Positions 1-11,390 of a stretch of DNA of 64,000 nt are shown piece by piece (position 1 is the stretch's first letter; each line of letters starts with the position of its first letter). Under the pieces are notes generated by a model. It did no database searches and was not told the DNA's origin. It worked only from the letters and a program-made list of their open reading frames with translations. The stretch covers positions 102,286,794 through 102,350,793 of the forward strand of contig OV277858.1 in the NCBI GenBank assembly GCA_922989275.2. Reading direction: 5' to 3'. The translations under genes were made by a program, and so were the position numbers. This DNA comes from Gari tellinella (lineage: Eukaryota; Mollusca; Bivalvia; Cardiida; Psammobiidae).

Positions 1-125
1 AGTTAAACTACCATTAATTTTTGCTAGGATATAGTGTTTATTCCAGACTGTATAAAGTGAAACTTTTTTCTGCATAGGAGGAATAAATTACAGGCGTAAA
101 AAAGGAGTATTTATGGAGTAATGGG
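1..125 (+). mobile_element. Hairpin MITE family A, right part, cut by window edge
   Basis: Only the part right of the hairpin is present. It ends in GGAGTAATGGG followed by TTAA at 126-129, the same end as the full copies (for example 433-676). Confidence 0.7.
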
Positions 126-179
126 TTAAATATTGTATTTGTCCTGGTGTTGAGATTACACATTAGTAGAAAGCAATCT

Positions 180-398
180 AGCAACCTTAAACCATTGATC
201 CCAAATAATCAGTATAAGCATCCATAACAAACAATGTACCTGTGAATAGTATACTTGTCTTATGTAAACAGTGTAGGAGCCCTCTGACCAGGGTCTGCAC
301 TGTTTATAATTTTAAAATATATGGTACAAACACCCCTAAATATTAAACAATTAATTAGAAACTGTAATTGTCTATTTAAAATTTAAGGGAGGAATGGG
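180..398 (+). mobile_element. Family B hairpin MITE, degenerate
   Basis: It matches the body of family B: a CTGTGAATAGTA motif, an AGGAGCCCTCTGACCAGGGT hairpin arm near 272-291, and a right end GGGAGGAATGGG before TTAA. The left hairpin arm is largely lost. Confidence 0.55.
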
Positions 399-432
399 TT
401 AATGTGTGTGTGCTTACACTATCAGTTATTAA

Positions 433-676
433 CCCATAACCCCATAGAAAAGCCTTTTAGCACATTTAATTTATTCCTACACTGAAGAAAATAGTTCTTA
501 TTTATACAGTCATGAAATTGTTCCATAAGAAATGTTTTCTATATTGTAGCAAAAGCTAGCTTAAAGCAGGCTGAAAGTAAAGCAGAATGTGACATAGTGC
601 ACATTCTGCTTTACTTTCAACCTACATGAAGTGGTCACTTGTCTTCAAAACTAGAAACGGGCTATGGGGTAATGGG
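433..676 (+). mobile_element. Hairpin MITE family A, full copy
   Basis: Flanked by TTAA at 429-432 and 677-680, with inverted ends CCCATAACCCCATA and TATGGGGTAATGGG. A near-perfect hairpin at about 562-630 has arms containing GAAAGTAAAGCAGAATGT and its complement. CCC/GGG ends plus a TTAA duplication fit a piggyBac-type non-autonomous element; no coding capacity is visible. Confidence 0.8.
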
Positions 677-879
677 TTAATCTGTCTGATTATCATCAAT
701 GACGGCTTTGACTTTTAAAATACTACTTTAATCATGTGATTCATCTTTTTAATATTTGACCAATTTTACAATTGATTTTATAAACTAATACATGTACATG
801 TAATAATAATTCTTATCATCTTAATCACTATACTGAAGATATTTCCCTTGAGAGCATTCTGAAGAGTCTAATCATAGAG

Positions 880-2420
880 ACAAGAGGGCCTGAAGGCCCT
901 GATATCGCTCACCATTTGTAATGAAGCCTGATAGCTTTACCTTTGAATTTCACCCGTTTTATTCTAAATCCATTCAAGTTTGTCGACCTACTGTAGTATA
1001 GTAGAGTACATCAAAGGCAGATATCTAGAGCCTAAACAATACTGAAATGAAGCCTTTTTCTAGCATTTCAAAGTATATCAAGGGCAGGTAACTATAGCCA
1101 CAATGATTACATTTCAACAATAATTGCACTTCTTCCAGAACATATAGCTACATCCTTTGTGTACAAGTATAATCAAAATCCATTGAAAACTGTAGTTGCA
1201 AGACTGTAAACGCTGTAAAATATGGCATTTTCAGCAATTCAAAGGTAGATATCTCTTGATTTATTTGTCGGATTCAAACCATAATCACCCTTTTTCGAAC
1301 TCTTATGGTCATATACAATCTGACAAGTTTGAGAGAGCTTGGATAAATATTGTCGCCTCTAGAGCGTAAACACTGTTAAATATATCATTTTCAGCAATTC
1401 AAAGGTAGATAACTTTTGACCTTTTGTTCCGATTACAACCATAATTAAACTCATACGAAGTCTTATGGTAATATACAATCTGAGTAAGTTTGAGAAAGAT
1501 TGGATAAAATTTGTGACCTCTAGAGTGTAAACATCGTTAAATATGGCATTTTCAGCAATTCAAAGGTAGATAACTCTCAACCTATAAGTTTGATTTCAAC
1601 CATAATCAAACTCATCTGAAATCTTATAGTCATTTACAATCTGAGCAGGTTTGAGATAGATTGGATAAAAATTGTGGCCTCTAGAGTGTAAACACTGTTA
1701 AATATGGCATTTTCAGCAATTCAAAGGTAAATAACTCTCAATCTATTTGTCTGATTTCAACCAAAATCGAACTCATTCGAACTCTTTTGGTCATATACAA
1801 CCTGGGCAAGATTTAGAAAGATTGGATAAATACTGTGGCCTCTAGAGTGTAAACACTGTTAAATATGGCATTTTCAGCAATTCAAAGGTAAATAACTCTC
1901 AATCTATTTGTCTGATTTCAACCAAAATCGAACTCATTCGAACTCTTATGGTCATATACAACCTGGGCAAGATTTAGAAAGATTGGATAAATACTGTGGC
2001 CTCTAGAGTGTAAACACCATTAAATATGACATTTTCAGCAATTCAAAGGTAGATAACTTTTGATCTATTTGTCTGATTTCAACCAAAATCGAACTCTCTC
2101 AAACTCTTATGGTCATATACCATCTGGGCAAGTTTTAGAAAGATTGGATAAATACTGTGGCCTCTAGAGTGTAAACACTGTTAAATATGGCATTTTCAGC
2201 AGTTCAAAGGTAGATAACTCATGACCTATTTGTCCGATTTCAACCATAATCGAACACATCTGAACTCTTATGGCAATATACCATCTGAGCAAGTTTGAGA
2301 AAGATTGGATAAATATTGTGGCCTCTAGAGTGTAAACACTAAAATTGTTGACGCCGCATGACGGACGCCGGACATTCAAGGATTGCAAAAGCTCACCCTG
2401 AGCTAGCTCAGGTGAGCTAA
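880..2420 (+). mobile_element. Core-repeat interspersed element (pearl/HINE-like), 7 core starts
   Basis: Begins ACAAGAGGGCCTGAAGGCCC, a short hairpin, and ends in the hairpin CCTGAGCTAGCTCAGG followed by GTGAGCTAA. Between them is a tandem array whose CTCTAGAG motif starts at 1357, 1518, 1679, 1840, 2001, 2162 and 2323, always 161 bp apart. No open frame of note. A central tandem core of about 160 bp is the hallmark of bivalve pearl elements and of Helentron-associated elements; a terminal hairpin next to CTAA fits a Helitron-type 3' end. Assignment is inference. Confidence 0.75.
1357..2323 (+). repeat. 161 bp tandem array, six full units
   Basis: Seven CTCTAGAG landmarks occur at an exact 161 bp spacing, so units differ by substitution and not by net length. 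Each unit contains ATGGCATTTTCAGCA and a GATTTCAACCATAATCGAAC-like block. Confidence 0.85.
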
Positions 2421-2587
2421 AAACTAATCAGCGTTAATTGCCAATCGGTCATTTCAAGCCTTATCTGTAACTTGACTAGCAAATTTTTTACTCTAACATA
2501 ATTTCCCTTATTCAGATTTACTTCCATATTTTACTTTATTGTAAATGTATTTATTTACCCTTTTCACTTTGTAAGTACATGTTTTAA

Positions 2588-2835
2588 CCCCCATAGAAGC
2601 GCATTTTAGCCCATTTAATATATTCATCCACTGATGAAATTACTTCTAATTTATACAGTCATGAATATGTACAAAAAGAAATATTTTCTATAAGATATAG
2701 CAGATGGTAGCCTAAAGTAGGCTGAAAGTAAAGCAGAATGCACCTTTAAGGTGCATTCTGCTTTACTTTCAACCTGATTTAAGTGGTCAGTGGTCACTAG
2801 TCTTATAAACAAGAAACAGGCTATGGGGTAAAGGG
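2588..2835 (+). mobile_element. Hairpin MITE family A, full copy
   Basis: TTAA flanks at 2584-2587 and 2836-2839. The hairpin at about 2711-2780 has a CCTTTAAGG loop. Confidence 0.8.
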
Positions 2836-3122
2836 TTAAACGCACAACTCCTGTGTAAAAAGAGCTCTAAATAAATCTTGTATAATAATAATAACAAGAT
2901 GTGAGTGCCCGGCGTTTTTAGGGGGGACCAATTGAAAATAAGTGGTTTTTTCCCAAAATGAGCATCTAATGGCAAGATTTTTTTCTCAAAATGAACTTTT
3001 TACGACTCAATTTTTCCCCAAAATCAAGTTTTATACATAGTTTTAAATTAAGGCATATTTTTCCAATTTGTATGGGTACCAACCCATTTCCAAAGTGGTG
3101 AAAACCCCCACTTGTGACTTAC

Positions 3123-3291
3123 TGATCATCGTGCATGGTGTCATATCGTACAAAATTGGCTGTAACATCGTCCTTGTCCTCCATGTAGCACAGGGTACAC
3201 AGGTCGATATCCTTATCGGGGCAATGGAAGCGCATTCCTCGGATGGGTTTCATCTTACAGCCCTTGCATTTCTTGTCCTTGTGTTCAACGC
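3123..3291 (-). CDS. MIB-like E3 ubiquitin ligase, exon with diverged ZZ zinc finger
   Basis: Read on the minus strand from 3291. The acceptor is TTTTCCTAG at 3292 onward and the donor is GTAAGTCAC just below 3123. It encodes about 56 residues including KCKGCKMKPIRGMRF, HCPDKDIDLCTLCY and FVRYDTMH, the order found in the ZZ finger after the first MIB/HERC2 domain of mind-bomb ligases. In that family ZZ fingers help bind substrates and the protein ubiquitinates targets such as Notch ligands; any role here is inference. Exon phase matches the upstream exon 4346-4589: one base there plus two here complete a Gly codon. Oddities: relative to the family, the second Cys of the third ligand pair is Lys and the terminal His ligands are absent. 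Downstream exons (second MIB/HERC2 domain, ankyrins, RINGs) were not found in 1-3122. Confidence 0.83.
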
Positions 3292-3336
3292 CTAGGAAAA
3301 TAAAAACACAAAATCTGTATTAACCCATTACCGCAT

Positions 3337-3520
3337 AAATATATAGAGAATAATCAATTTCTTTGGATTGATATGAAAAATATATCACGAGAATGGGTTG
3401 TTATCTGGTTAAAAAACGAGTCCGTAGGACGAGTTTTTTAACCAGATAACAACCCATTCGAATGATATATTTTTCATTTCTATTCAAAGGAATTGATTAT
3501 TCTATTTATTATATATATTT
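3337..3520. repeat. Long palindrome (fold-back) with ~80 bp arms
   Basis: The arms share GGGTTGTTATCTGGTTAAAA and GAATAATCAATT in inverted order around a short centre TCCGTAGGA at 3421-3429. A separate small hairpin lies at about 3602-3634 (TGATATCATCACT and its complement). It sits in the intron between the two MIB-like exons. Confidence 0.8.
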
Positions 3521-3695
3521 TAATGCATTTTTACAGAAAAAACACACAAAATTGATTACCTCGACGTCACTAAACTAATTATGACGTGACGTCACAAAAA
3601 GTGATATCATCACTTCATGTAGTGATGATATCAACAGTGACAATATCAAATTTATCTAACTGAGAAATCTCTATAAATCATCGATATGGTTATAA

Positions 3696-3913
3696 TAAAC
3701 CTTTTTACGCCTTCAATTTATTCCTCTATTGAAGAAATTAGTTAGGTCACAAATAAGAATTATAAGACATATTTTTTATATTCCAGCAGGTGGTAGCTTA
3801 AAGCAAGATGAAAGTAAAGCAGGATGCACCTTAAGGCACATTCTGCTTTACTTTCAACCTGCTTTAAGTGGTCACATATCATCCATACTAGAAACAGGCT
3901 ATGGGGTAATGTG
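3696..3913 (+). mobile_element. Hairpin MITE family A, left end eroded
   Basis: The hairpin at about 3799-3868 and the right end CTATGGGGTAATGTG before TTAA 3914-3917 are intact; the left terminal CCC block is missing. Confidence 0.7.
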
Positions 3914-4050
3914 TTAATTTCCTGACCTGGTACTGGTGATTACTCCTAGACAGGTAAAACTTGTGCAAAGCGAGCAGATAACTGTGAAAATGTCTATACA
4001 ATTAATCAGTGAAATGTCCCGTGTAAGGCCCATCTCTTATATACTTCTGT

Positions 4051-4271
4051 TACCCATTACTCCATAAACATGCTGTTTAAGTCTTTAACTTATTCCTCCA
4101 CTCAAGTAAATAGTTTCATTTCATACAGTCATGAAATTATGAATATTCACCATAATAAATAATTCTATATCCTAGCATATGGAAGCTTAAAGCAAGCTGA
4201 AAGTAAGACATTCTACTTTACTTTCAACCTGCTTTAAGTGGTCAAATATCTTCGAATCTAGAAAACAGTCT
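4051..4271 (+). mobile_element. Hairpin MITE family A, degenerate
   Basis: The left end TACCCATTACTCCATAAAC is present. The hairpin is shortened at 4190-4235 and the right terminus is eroded. Confidence 0.6.
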
Positions 4272-4345
4272 TTAAAGACTAGTACTGATTAAAAGACAAT
4301 AAATGTTAACCTAACAAACTCACCCTAATAAACAAACAAACTCAC

Positions 4346-4589
4346 CGACTTGTTTTACATCATACGCCCTTAGTTCATACTTCCCAGTGAACCCTGACTT
4401 GTAGCTCCGCTCCACTCCCGTGTCCCACACCACGTGGACTTTGTTATCAGCCACTTGCTTCGGAACATAACTCAATGTTCCCAAATTGGCAACAGACATG
4501 TCACGAATAGTTCCAAAGAAGTCTGGGCCTCGAATCACTCTGACACCTGGTTTCATCCATTCTGGCCACTGCCGACCAGTGGCTTTCCT
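4346..4589 (-). CDS. MIB-like E3 ubiquitin ligase, exon with MIB/HERC2 domain
   Basis: Read on the minus strand from 4589 after acceptor TTCACTTACAG, ending at donor GTGAGTTTG (4345 downward). The 81 codons contain PGVRVIRGPDFFGTI, HVVWDTGVERSYKSG and FTGKYELRAYDVKQVG. These are the signature blocks of the MIB/HERC2 domain, which opens mind-bomb proteins and binds Notch-ligand tails. The frame is open and splices in phase to the ZZ exon at 3291. Any 5' exon would lie above 4589 but was not recognised; the next 200 bp hold a MITE (4646-4839). The domain could also belong to another MIB/HERC2 family member, but the ZZ exon immediately after favours mind bomb. Confidence 0.85.
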
Positions 4590-4645
4590 CTGTAAGTGAA
4601 GTAACAAACTGCTTTAGCCTTTCTTTGATAGCTTTCTGTTCAATG

Positions 4646-4839
4646 CAGGGCTCCAGATAAGAGGGAGTAAACTGAACAAATTCAACATATTTCTCACCAT
4701 TTTCAGCACCATATCCTATGGTGTTACTACTCATTAGAATTGTCTCTTTCAGACGATTCTAATGAGTAGTGACACCATAGGATTTAATGCAGAAATAAAG
4801 ATTTTACACTTCGAGTTACTCCCCTTTTCTAGAGCTCTG
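4646..4839 (+). mobile_element. hAT-like MITE (family G, CAGGGCTCCAGATAAG ends)
   Basis: The left end CAGGGCTCCAGATAAGAGG is inverted at the right as CCCCTTTTCTAGAGCTCTG. TCAATG flanks both sides (4640-4645 and 4840-4845). The interior is a palindrome around the CTCATTAGAATTGTCTC motif. Further copies are at 23154-23340 and 53196-53403. Confidence 0.7.
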
Positions 4840-4862
4840 TCAATGTTTATTTAACTGCTTAA

Positions 4863-6328
4863 CAGTTTACTCCATTACTATACGCCTTTGATTTATTCCT
4901 CCACTACAGATTTTTTTTTTATATAATCCTGAATATGCATTAATCAGAGCAAACATTTTCTAGCAAATGGATGTTAGCTTAAATCAGGCTGAGAGTAAAG
5001 ATAAGTTACACCTTACAACACATTCTGCTTTATTTCCAACCTGCTTTAAGTGGTAACCTATCTCAAAAACTAGAAATATGCTATGGTGTGAATGCGGGTC
5101 AACTCGGCCTAAAACCAACTCGGCCTGGTCCAACTCGGCCAGAAAAGAAATTATTTCAATAAATTTCTATGGGAAAACAAAAGTTAGTGATATGAATAAA
5201 GTTTATCAAGCTTTTTATCAAGACTTTTAAAATAATTTTCACTATATGGTTGTTGTTATGTCTCCATGTTGAAATACGTAAATTTGAGTCATAGTACTGT
5301 AATCGTAGTTGTAGCTAATATTGTAGTAGTAGAACTAGATCTTATTGTTGATAGGTGTAATTTTATAATTGTTAATTAATACAAATGAACATTATCTCTA
5401 CAACTTGACATTATTAATATGTTGTTGTTTGAGTAAACTGTTTAAACATTCCATGATTGCCATATTCACACATAATTGAAAAAAATACTTGAATGTGTTA
5501 ATGTGAAGACAGTTTGTACCCATCTCAAACGTAAGTGTCAAAGCAATAAGCGAACGTTCGAGAACAATAAAGAATGTCCACGGTACCATCAAACAGGTGT
5601 TAATTTGCGTTGTTATTTTGCATATTGTTTGGCGAGTTTCTTTGAACTTTGCTGATTAATTACGGATTATATAATTAAGAAAACCAAAACCTGTTATTTG
5701 CAACAACATATTTGAGTGGGTGTTTTTATCATTGGCAATGATTCGATGTTATTAGAGCACAGAATTATACACTGATATATTTCCGTGATTAGAGTAAAAA
5801 TAATGTGATTGTTTTTTTAGATAATTACAGGTGTAGAAGAAATTTCATTAGAAATGATATGATAAAATTATAGTAAATCGTTATTGATTGGTTTTTTTAG
5901 ATAATACTAGGTGTAGAAGAAATATTATTGAAAGACAAGAAATAAAGACACTTAATGTAAGTTGATTACTAATGATTTTTTGGTTATATTGCTCTCAGTA
6001 GTGGATATACTTTACACGTGTGAATTCCGAAATAGTTAAATAATTTAGAGACTTAATTAATAGATCTTGAGTGTGTGTTATTCTTGTATAGGTTTAATAT
6101 TGGACATAGGACGTGTAATACAGGTAAGTGGGGTTTTAGTGTTTTATTAAATCGAAGTGTGTAAGCCTAAGATTAACATATATTTTTCACCCATATTAAT
6201 TTATATTCAGCAATAATAATTTATAAAAATTGGCCGAGTTGGACCAGGCCGAGTTAGTTTTTGGCCGAGTTGGACCGTGGCCGAGTTGGTTTTTGGCCAA
6301 GTTGACCCGTTACCTATGGGGTTAAGGG
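4863..6328 (+). mobile_element. Hairpin MITE family A, split by the 5090-6313 element
   Basis: Left part 4863-5089 with the hairpin at about 4978-5050, and the terminal few bases at 6314-6328 before TTAA at 6329-6332. Removing 5090-6313 plus one copy of the duplicated 9 bases rejoins a normal family A end. Confidence 0.65.
5090..6313 (+). mobile_element. 1.2 kb inverted-repeat element with AACTCGGCC repeats
   Basis: The ends carry GCGGGTCAACTCGGCC and, inverted, GGCCAAGTTGACCCG, with further CCAACTCGGCC blocks in both arms. Nearly identical 9-mers CTATGGTGT (5081-5089) and CTATGGGGT (6314-6322) flank it, consistent with a target duplication. The interior is AT-rich with no transposase, so it is non-autonomous and possibly Mutator-like. 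Confidence 0.65.
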
Positions 6329-7739
6329 TTAAGTTAGCTGAAAATAATGTTTGGCTATTTGTCAGGACTTTGTCAGGATATAAGTTAATTATTTGCATGC
6401 TAGGTTGTTTTTTCTGCAACAATCGTCCTCTGCTACTGTTCCAAATTTTCTTTTCAAAGCAAAGTTAAAGTGTGAAATAGCTTAGATCATGATGAGACGG
6501 GGCATTCATGTAATGGGGCATCTCACATCATGATCTAAACTATTTGCACAATTATCATGGTTTCACCGCTAGCATGCTAAGAATCAAAAAGTGTGCTTAG
6601 ATTGGAATAATTTTAATCAAATAATTCTGACATTTTCAGGTCAACCATAATTTCTTCGGATTTTTCCAAAATTCTTGGATTTGTATCCTAACAGATTGTA
6701 GCTTTATAAGCAGGTTGAGAGTAAAGCAAAATGCTTTCCTTTAACCTGCTTTAAGTAATCGCGCTTGAAAAATAGAAAATTTGGCAATCTTAGAATTTTT
6801 CAAGACCAACTTATGGTAAACCTGCATTTTATTTGGGCACTTGTAAAATATTACAACTGAAAAACATATATGTTTGACCAGCGCCTGCTCATAAACTTCA
6901 ATGTGTAATCTGCAAACTAAGTGACCCAACAACAACAAACCCTGTCAGTGCAAAGATTAAGCTCACGTCAAGAGATGTTTGTTGTGCTATTTATATTCAC
7001 GAATGAATGTCGTTATTCATTCTTGATATTTACACTCACTCCCCAACATACAATTATTTGGGCAGCCTCATTTTTATATACCAACATTCTCATAACGTTA
7101 CAAATGTGCATGATAATGTTGATGAAGTAATATACAGTATAATACTGCATTTTTAGTGATGTAAGGACAAACCCCAATCAGCAAGATTGTGCCTGCAACA
7201 TTACTGTCTATTCTGCATGATGATGCTGACAACATGATGCTCAAGTATCATACAACGTATAACACATGACATGTCAGTGAAAACGAAAGTAGAGGACTTA
7301 GTTCCGTTATCTCAAGTAAATATTTAACATGCAGAAGGTCAAGCATTAGTAACACCTAAATAACATCACAATTTATTCACTTCAAACAACAGAAAACAGT
7401 AAAACAAGAAAGAAAAAGAACAAGAATGTAAAGTTAATATTTTCAAGTCAGTACTGTATATTTCCTTATCGGCATTGAGAACAGGAAGTTGAACGTTACA
7501 TGTTTTAAAGTTCAGTCTACGAGGGACATTTTCATAATCTTCATGTGTCATTTAAATGTTGGCACATATTTGCCTTTTTCTTTGTAATGATCTTTATATC
7601 AGATACTTTACATGTCATAGAATGCGTTTGTTTATACCTACCGTTGCCATTATCCTACTTTGCCTGTAGGAGTAAACAGGGCTAAGGTTGACAAAATTTT
7701 ATTTATTATGAGAACACCGTTTATTAAATCGAAGTGTCT
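6329..7739. other. No gene recognised
   Basis: A degenerate ATGATGAGACG-type hairpin at about 6485-6540 and a family A remnant at 6680-6770 are the only structures I can point to. The remainder is AT-rich without supported coding. Confidence 0.5.
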
Positions 7740-9438
7740 ATTGACACGTACGGTGTTAGGGTAAAAATTACACTTATCGTGAGAATCACCCACCATGTCA
7801 GAAAGTTTCCGCCCTCAGAATTGCAATCATTGTATGCGATTTTATATGATTAAATTTCTAATGAAAATGAACCAGAACTGTATAAGAATACTTTTTAATG
7901 ATATTGTTAAAACAAAAACCTCATAATTTGTTACTTATTTGATACAATTTACGTGCAAACGTATGGTACACGTTTACCGTATGCGTCCGTGATAGAAAGA
8001 TAGCATAGATAAAGACAGACGTCCAGGCAAAAGTATTTTGTTTCAGATACATATAATCACAACTTAATTTAATAAATAGTGTAAAATAAGAAAATTAAAA
8101 ATAAATTACCTGTTATATGCAATTGTACAAATAAAATCCAATTTACACAACACACTGTTTAACGATCTCATTCACGCTGAATACAGCTAGTAAACTGCGT
8201 TGAAATTACAATAAAGAATTCTGTCACCACAAGTTATATTGTTTTTCCACGGTTACATATTGTACACTTAAAATTCAGTATTCTCCATGGTATTATCCAT
8301 AACTCCAAACGTATATATATCGTTGAAAACTTGAGTTAAATCCAGACCATGAACATAAATGTAGTCATTGTAGTATATTTGCACTTTAATCAACGTCTCA
8401 CTATGAAATTCACTTTGAAACTGGCAAAGGATTTGGGGTGGGAACTCGGGATAACATTACAGCTTGGATCCACCGCGATTGCAGCTTGGATACACATCAT
8501 AATTTACCTGTAATTTAGATTGCGTGTACCGCAAACATCAAACAACAAGCGCGCGTTGAGTTTCAGATAGGTGTGAATTACCTAACTGTCCAAATGACAA
8601 TAATTGCTTTTACTCGGCTTATTGTTTGTTACTCAATCAAGCTGTTTGCTATTCAAATGTCAAACAGCGCGTGGCAACAAAATATGCTCAAGTAAAATGA
8701 CCAAGCGAAAAAGCTGAATTCTTCATGCTAGTAACCTATATAACCGCAATGCAAATCTCAGCTCATCGGATAAACTGGTTCTCTCGAGAAAAAGTATATC
8801 CTTGCATTTGTCTCTTCCATTTGTCTCTTGCATTATCTGTGAATCTTGCAACTATGGCTTTGTACGTTGGAGTAAAATCAGTTATGTTCACGAAATCAGT
8901 CAGTTTAAATTAATGTTTTACCTGTTTAATATTTTAATCCACATATTTCAATCAATACCAATAACGAAACAATAGCAACACAACTTTGACCGTAAAACGG
9001 TATAAATTGCCGTACGTGTCATTAGCAAGATTTTCTCTTCATAAATGTACAAGAAAGACAACTCCATTTCTGAACATTCCTATTACGAGTTATCGTTCTT
9101 GTACGTGTCAATAGATAGAATCATAGAAAACTTGCTAATGACACGTATGGCAATTTATACCAATTTTTACTGCGTTTAAGCTCTGCCAATATGACAGTTT
9201 CCCAACGATAGGTTATTTTTATCGACATAATGGCTTATTAGAGGTAATAGAATAACGCCAAAAAAAATCTGGTAAAAAATGTCATCTGCTTTATTTTTTA
9301 GAACATTTAATGATATGACCTGCGTACTGAAACCTTGATTGTAATTAATGTTTTACCTGTTTAATATAATAATCCACATATTTCAATCAATACCAATAAC
9401 GAAACAATAACATCAAAACTATGACCGTAAACGGTATA

Positions 9439-10014
9439 CGATCGGATACTGACAATGGTATAAATTATGGAGGGTTAAATTGGGCATATCAACTTAAAAA
9501 CGTATTAGAAACTCATGGTTTACTTTATATTTGGCTAGAGCAAGATCTATTAAACATAAATTTTCATCAAATAGAACAGAGAATAATTGATATGTATAAA
9601 CAAAAATGGTATTCAGAAATAAATAACTCACCGAGACTAACATCATACTCAGGATTCAAACATGACATGGTTTTTGAAAATTATCTTGATAAAATACACG
9701 AAAAGAAATATAGAATAGCATTAACAAGGCTTAGAATATCGTCACATCAATTAAGAATAGAAATAGGTCGATTTGAAAATTTACCAAGACAGGAAAGAAA
9801 ATGTATATATTGTAACATGAATATTGTAGAGAATGAGTATCATTTTACCCTAGTTTGTCCTTTTTACAATGACTTGAGAAAAAAGTACTTAAAACCCAGA
9901 TATTGTAGATGGCCCACTTTAACAAAATTTAATCAATTGATGGAAAGTAAAAGCAGAAATACTCTTTTTAATTTATCAAAATATGTCTATTTTGCTAATA
10001 GATTAAGGGACTAA
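9439..10014 (+). pseudogene. LINE ORF2 C-terminal fragment with CCHC motif
   Basis: About 190 residues remain of the region downstream of reverse transcriptase. Visible blocks are LNWAYQLKNVLETHG, INNSPRLTSYSGFKHD, SSHQLRIEIGRFENL and a zinc-knuckle-like CIYCNMNIVENEYHFTLVCP, ending KYVYFANRLRD. This tail is common in mollusc LINEs; clade not resolved. The reverse transcriptase core is absent, so the copy is dead on arrival. The frame extends a few codons upstream of 9439 into the host repeat by chance. Confidence 0.8.
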
Positions 10015-10476
10015 CTTCGACTATTATGTTGTATGTACATTAATATGTTTCAATATACATTGTGTACACATCTTTTTGATCCATTTCATCTTAGTTATGT
10101 TTAGAGAATATAGTAAATAGTGTAGTGCCAGATCGGACGACTATGACAGTCGTCTGGTCTGGATGTGCACTATTTGCTACCAGTTGTTTCACCATTGAAT
10201 TATTTACAAGATAGATAATAGCCAACACGTATTCAAAAAGCCTATTAAAATCTATACTAATTTGAAATGAGATAAAAAAAAAAAAATTTAACATTTGAAT
10301 GACGGTTACATGAAAGAAATGTTAACTGTTTATAGTATACTGCCTTACTCCAGTATACGGTATTGCAGTGATATATTGCTTCTCTGTAAATATGTTCATC
10401 TTGTTTTGCCTTCAAATGGCCAGAAATATTGTAAAAATGTTTGAGCCAATAAAAGTATGTTATGTTATGTTATGTT
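9439..10476 (+). mobile_element. 5'-truncated LINE insertion
   Basis: It interrupts a 430 bp repeat unit exactly between ACGGTATA (to 9438) and AAATTGCCGTACG (from 10477). It carries the C-terminal coding end of a LINE followed by an untranslated tail ending in (TTATG)n. Confidence 0.8.
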
Positions 10477-11390
10477 AAATTGCCGTACGTGTCATTAGCG
10501 AGTTCTTGCTACAAAAACGTACAAGAAAGACAACTCCAATTCTTAACATTCCTATTGCGAGTTATCGTTCTTGTACGTGTCAATAGATAGAATCATAGAA
10601 AACTTGCTAATGACACGTATGGTAATCTATACCAATTTGTACTGTGTTTAAACTCGGCAAATATGATAGTTTTCCAACGATATGCTGGTTTTATCGACTT
10701 AATGGCTTAGTAGAGGTAATAGAACAATGACAACAAAAATCTGGTAAAAAATGTCATCTGCTTTATTTTTTAGAAAATAAAAAGATATGACCTTCGTACT
10801 GAAACCTTGATTATAATTAATAGTTTACCTGTTTAATATTATAATCCACATATTTCAATCAATACCAATAACGAAACAATAACATCAAAACTATGACCGT
10901 AAACGGCATAAATTGCCGTACGTGTCATTAGCGAGTTCTTGCTACAAAAACGTACAAGAAAGACAACTCCAATTCTTAACATTCCTATTGTGAGTTATCG
11001 TTCTTGTACGTGTCAATAGATAGAATCATAGCAAACTTGCTAATGACACGTATGGCAATTTATACCACGTTGAAATGTCTTAATATTTCATCCATACGAT
11101 AGGTATCCTCTATTTCATCGACTTTATGGATTAATAGTGTGGTAATAAAATAGAATAAAAACAACAAATCATAAAAATGTCATCTGCTTTTTTAGACATT
11201 AACAGATATGATTTTTGTACGGATTTCAGTATGGATTAACCTTTCACCTGTTCAGTTATTAATCCATATATATATATATGTGTGTGTATATCAATTCCAA
11301 TAACTAAACAATATACAAACAAAATAACGAACTAAAACGTATTATAAATCGCCGTACGTGTCATAAGCGAGTTCTTGCTACAAAAACGTA

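Larger units (their letters stand above)
8900..11390. repeat. ~430 bp tandem repeat, four units, LINE-interrupted
   Basis: GCCGTACGTGTCAT starts near 9010, 10482, 10914 and 11350. Spacings are 432 and 436 bp, and about 434 bp for the first pair once the LINE insert is subtracted. Each complete unit contains an inverted pair GCCGTACGTGTCATTAGC / GCTAATGACACGTATGGC about 150 bp apart. Confidence 0.8.

Noticed and set aside
560..630. Strong hairpins as transcription terminators or CRISPR-like repeats
   Set aside because: They recur with TTAA-flanked transposon ends throughout a eukaryotic sequence, with no spacer array and no bacterial genes.
4501..4734. 77-codon minus-strand frame overlapping the MIB-like exon
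   Set aside because: Most of it is the hAT-like MITE at 4646-4839 read by chance, and it covers the real exon in another frame.
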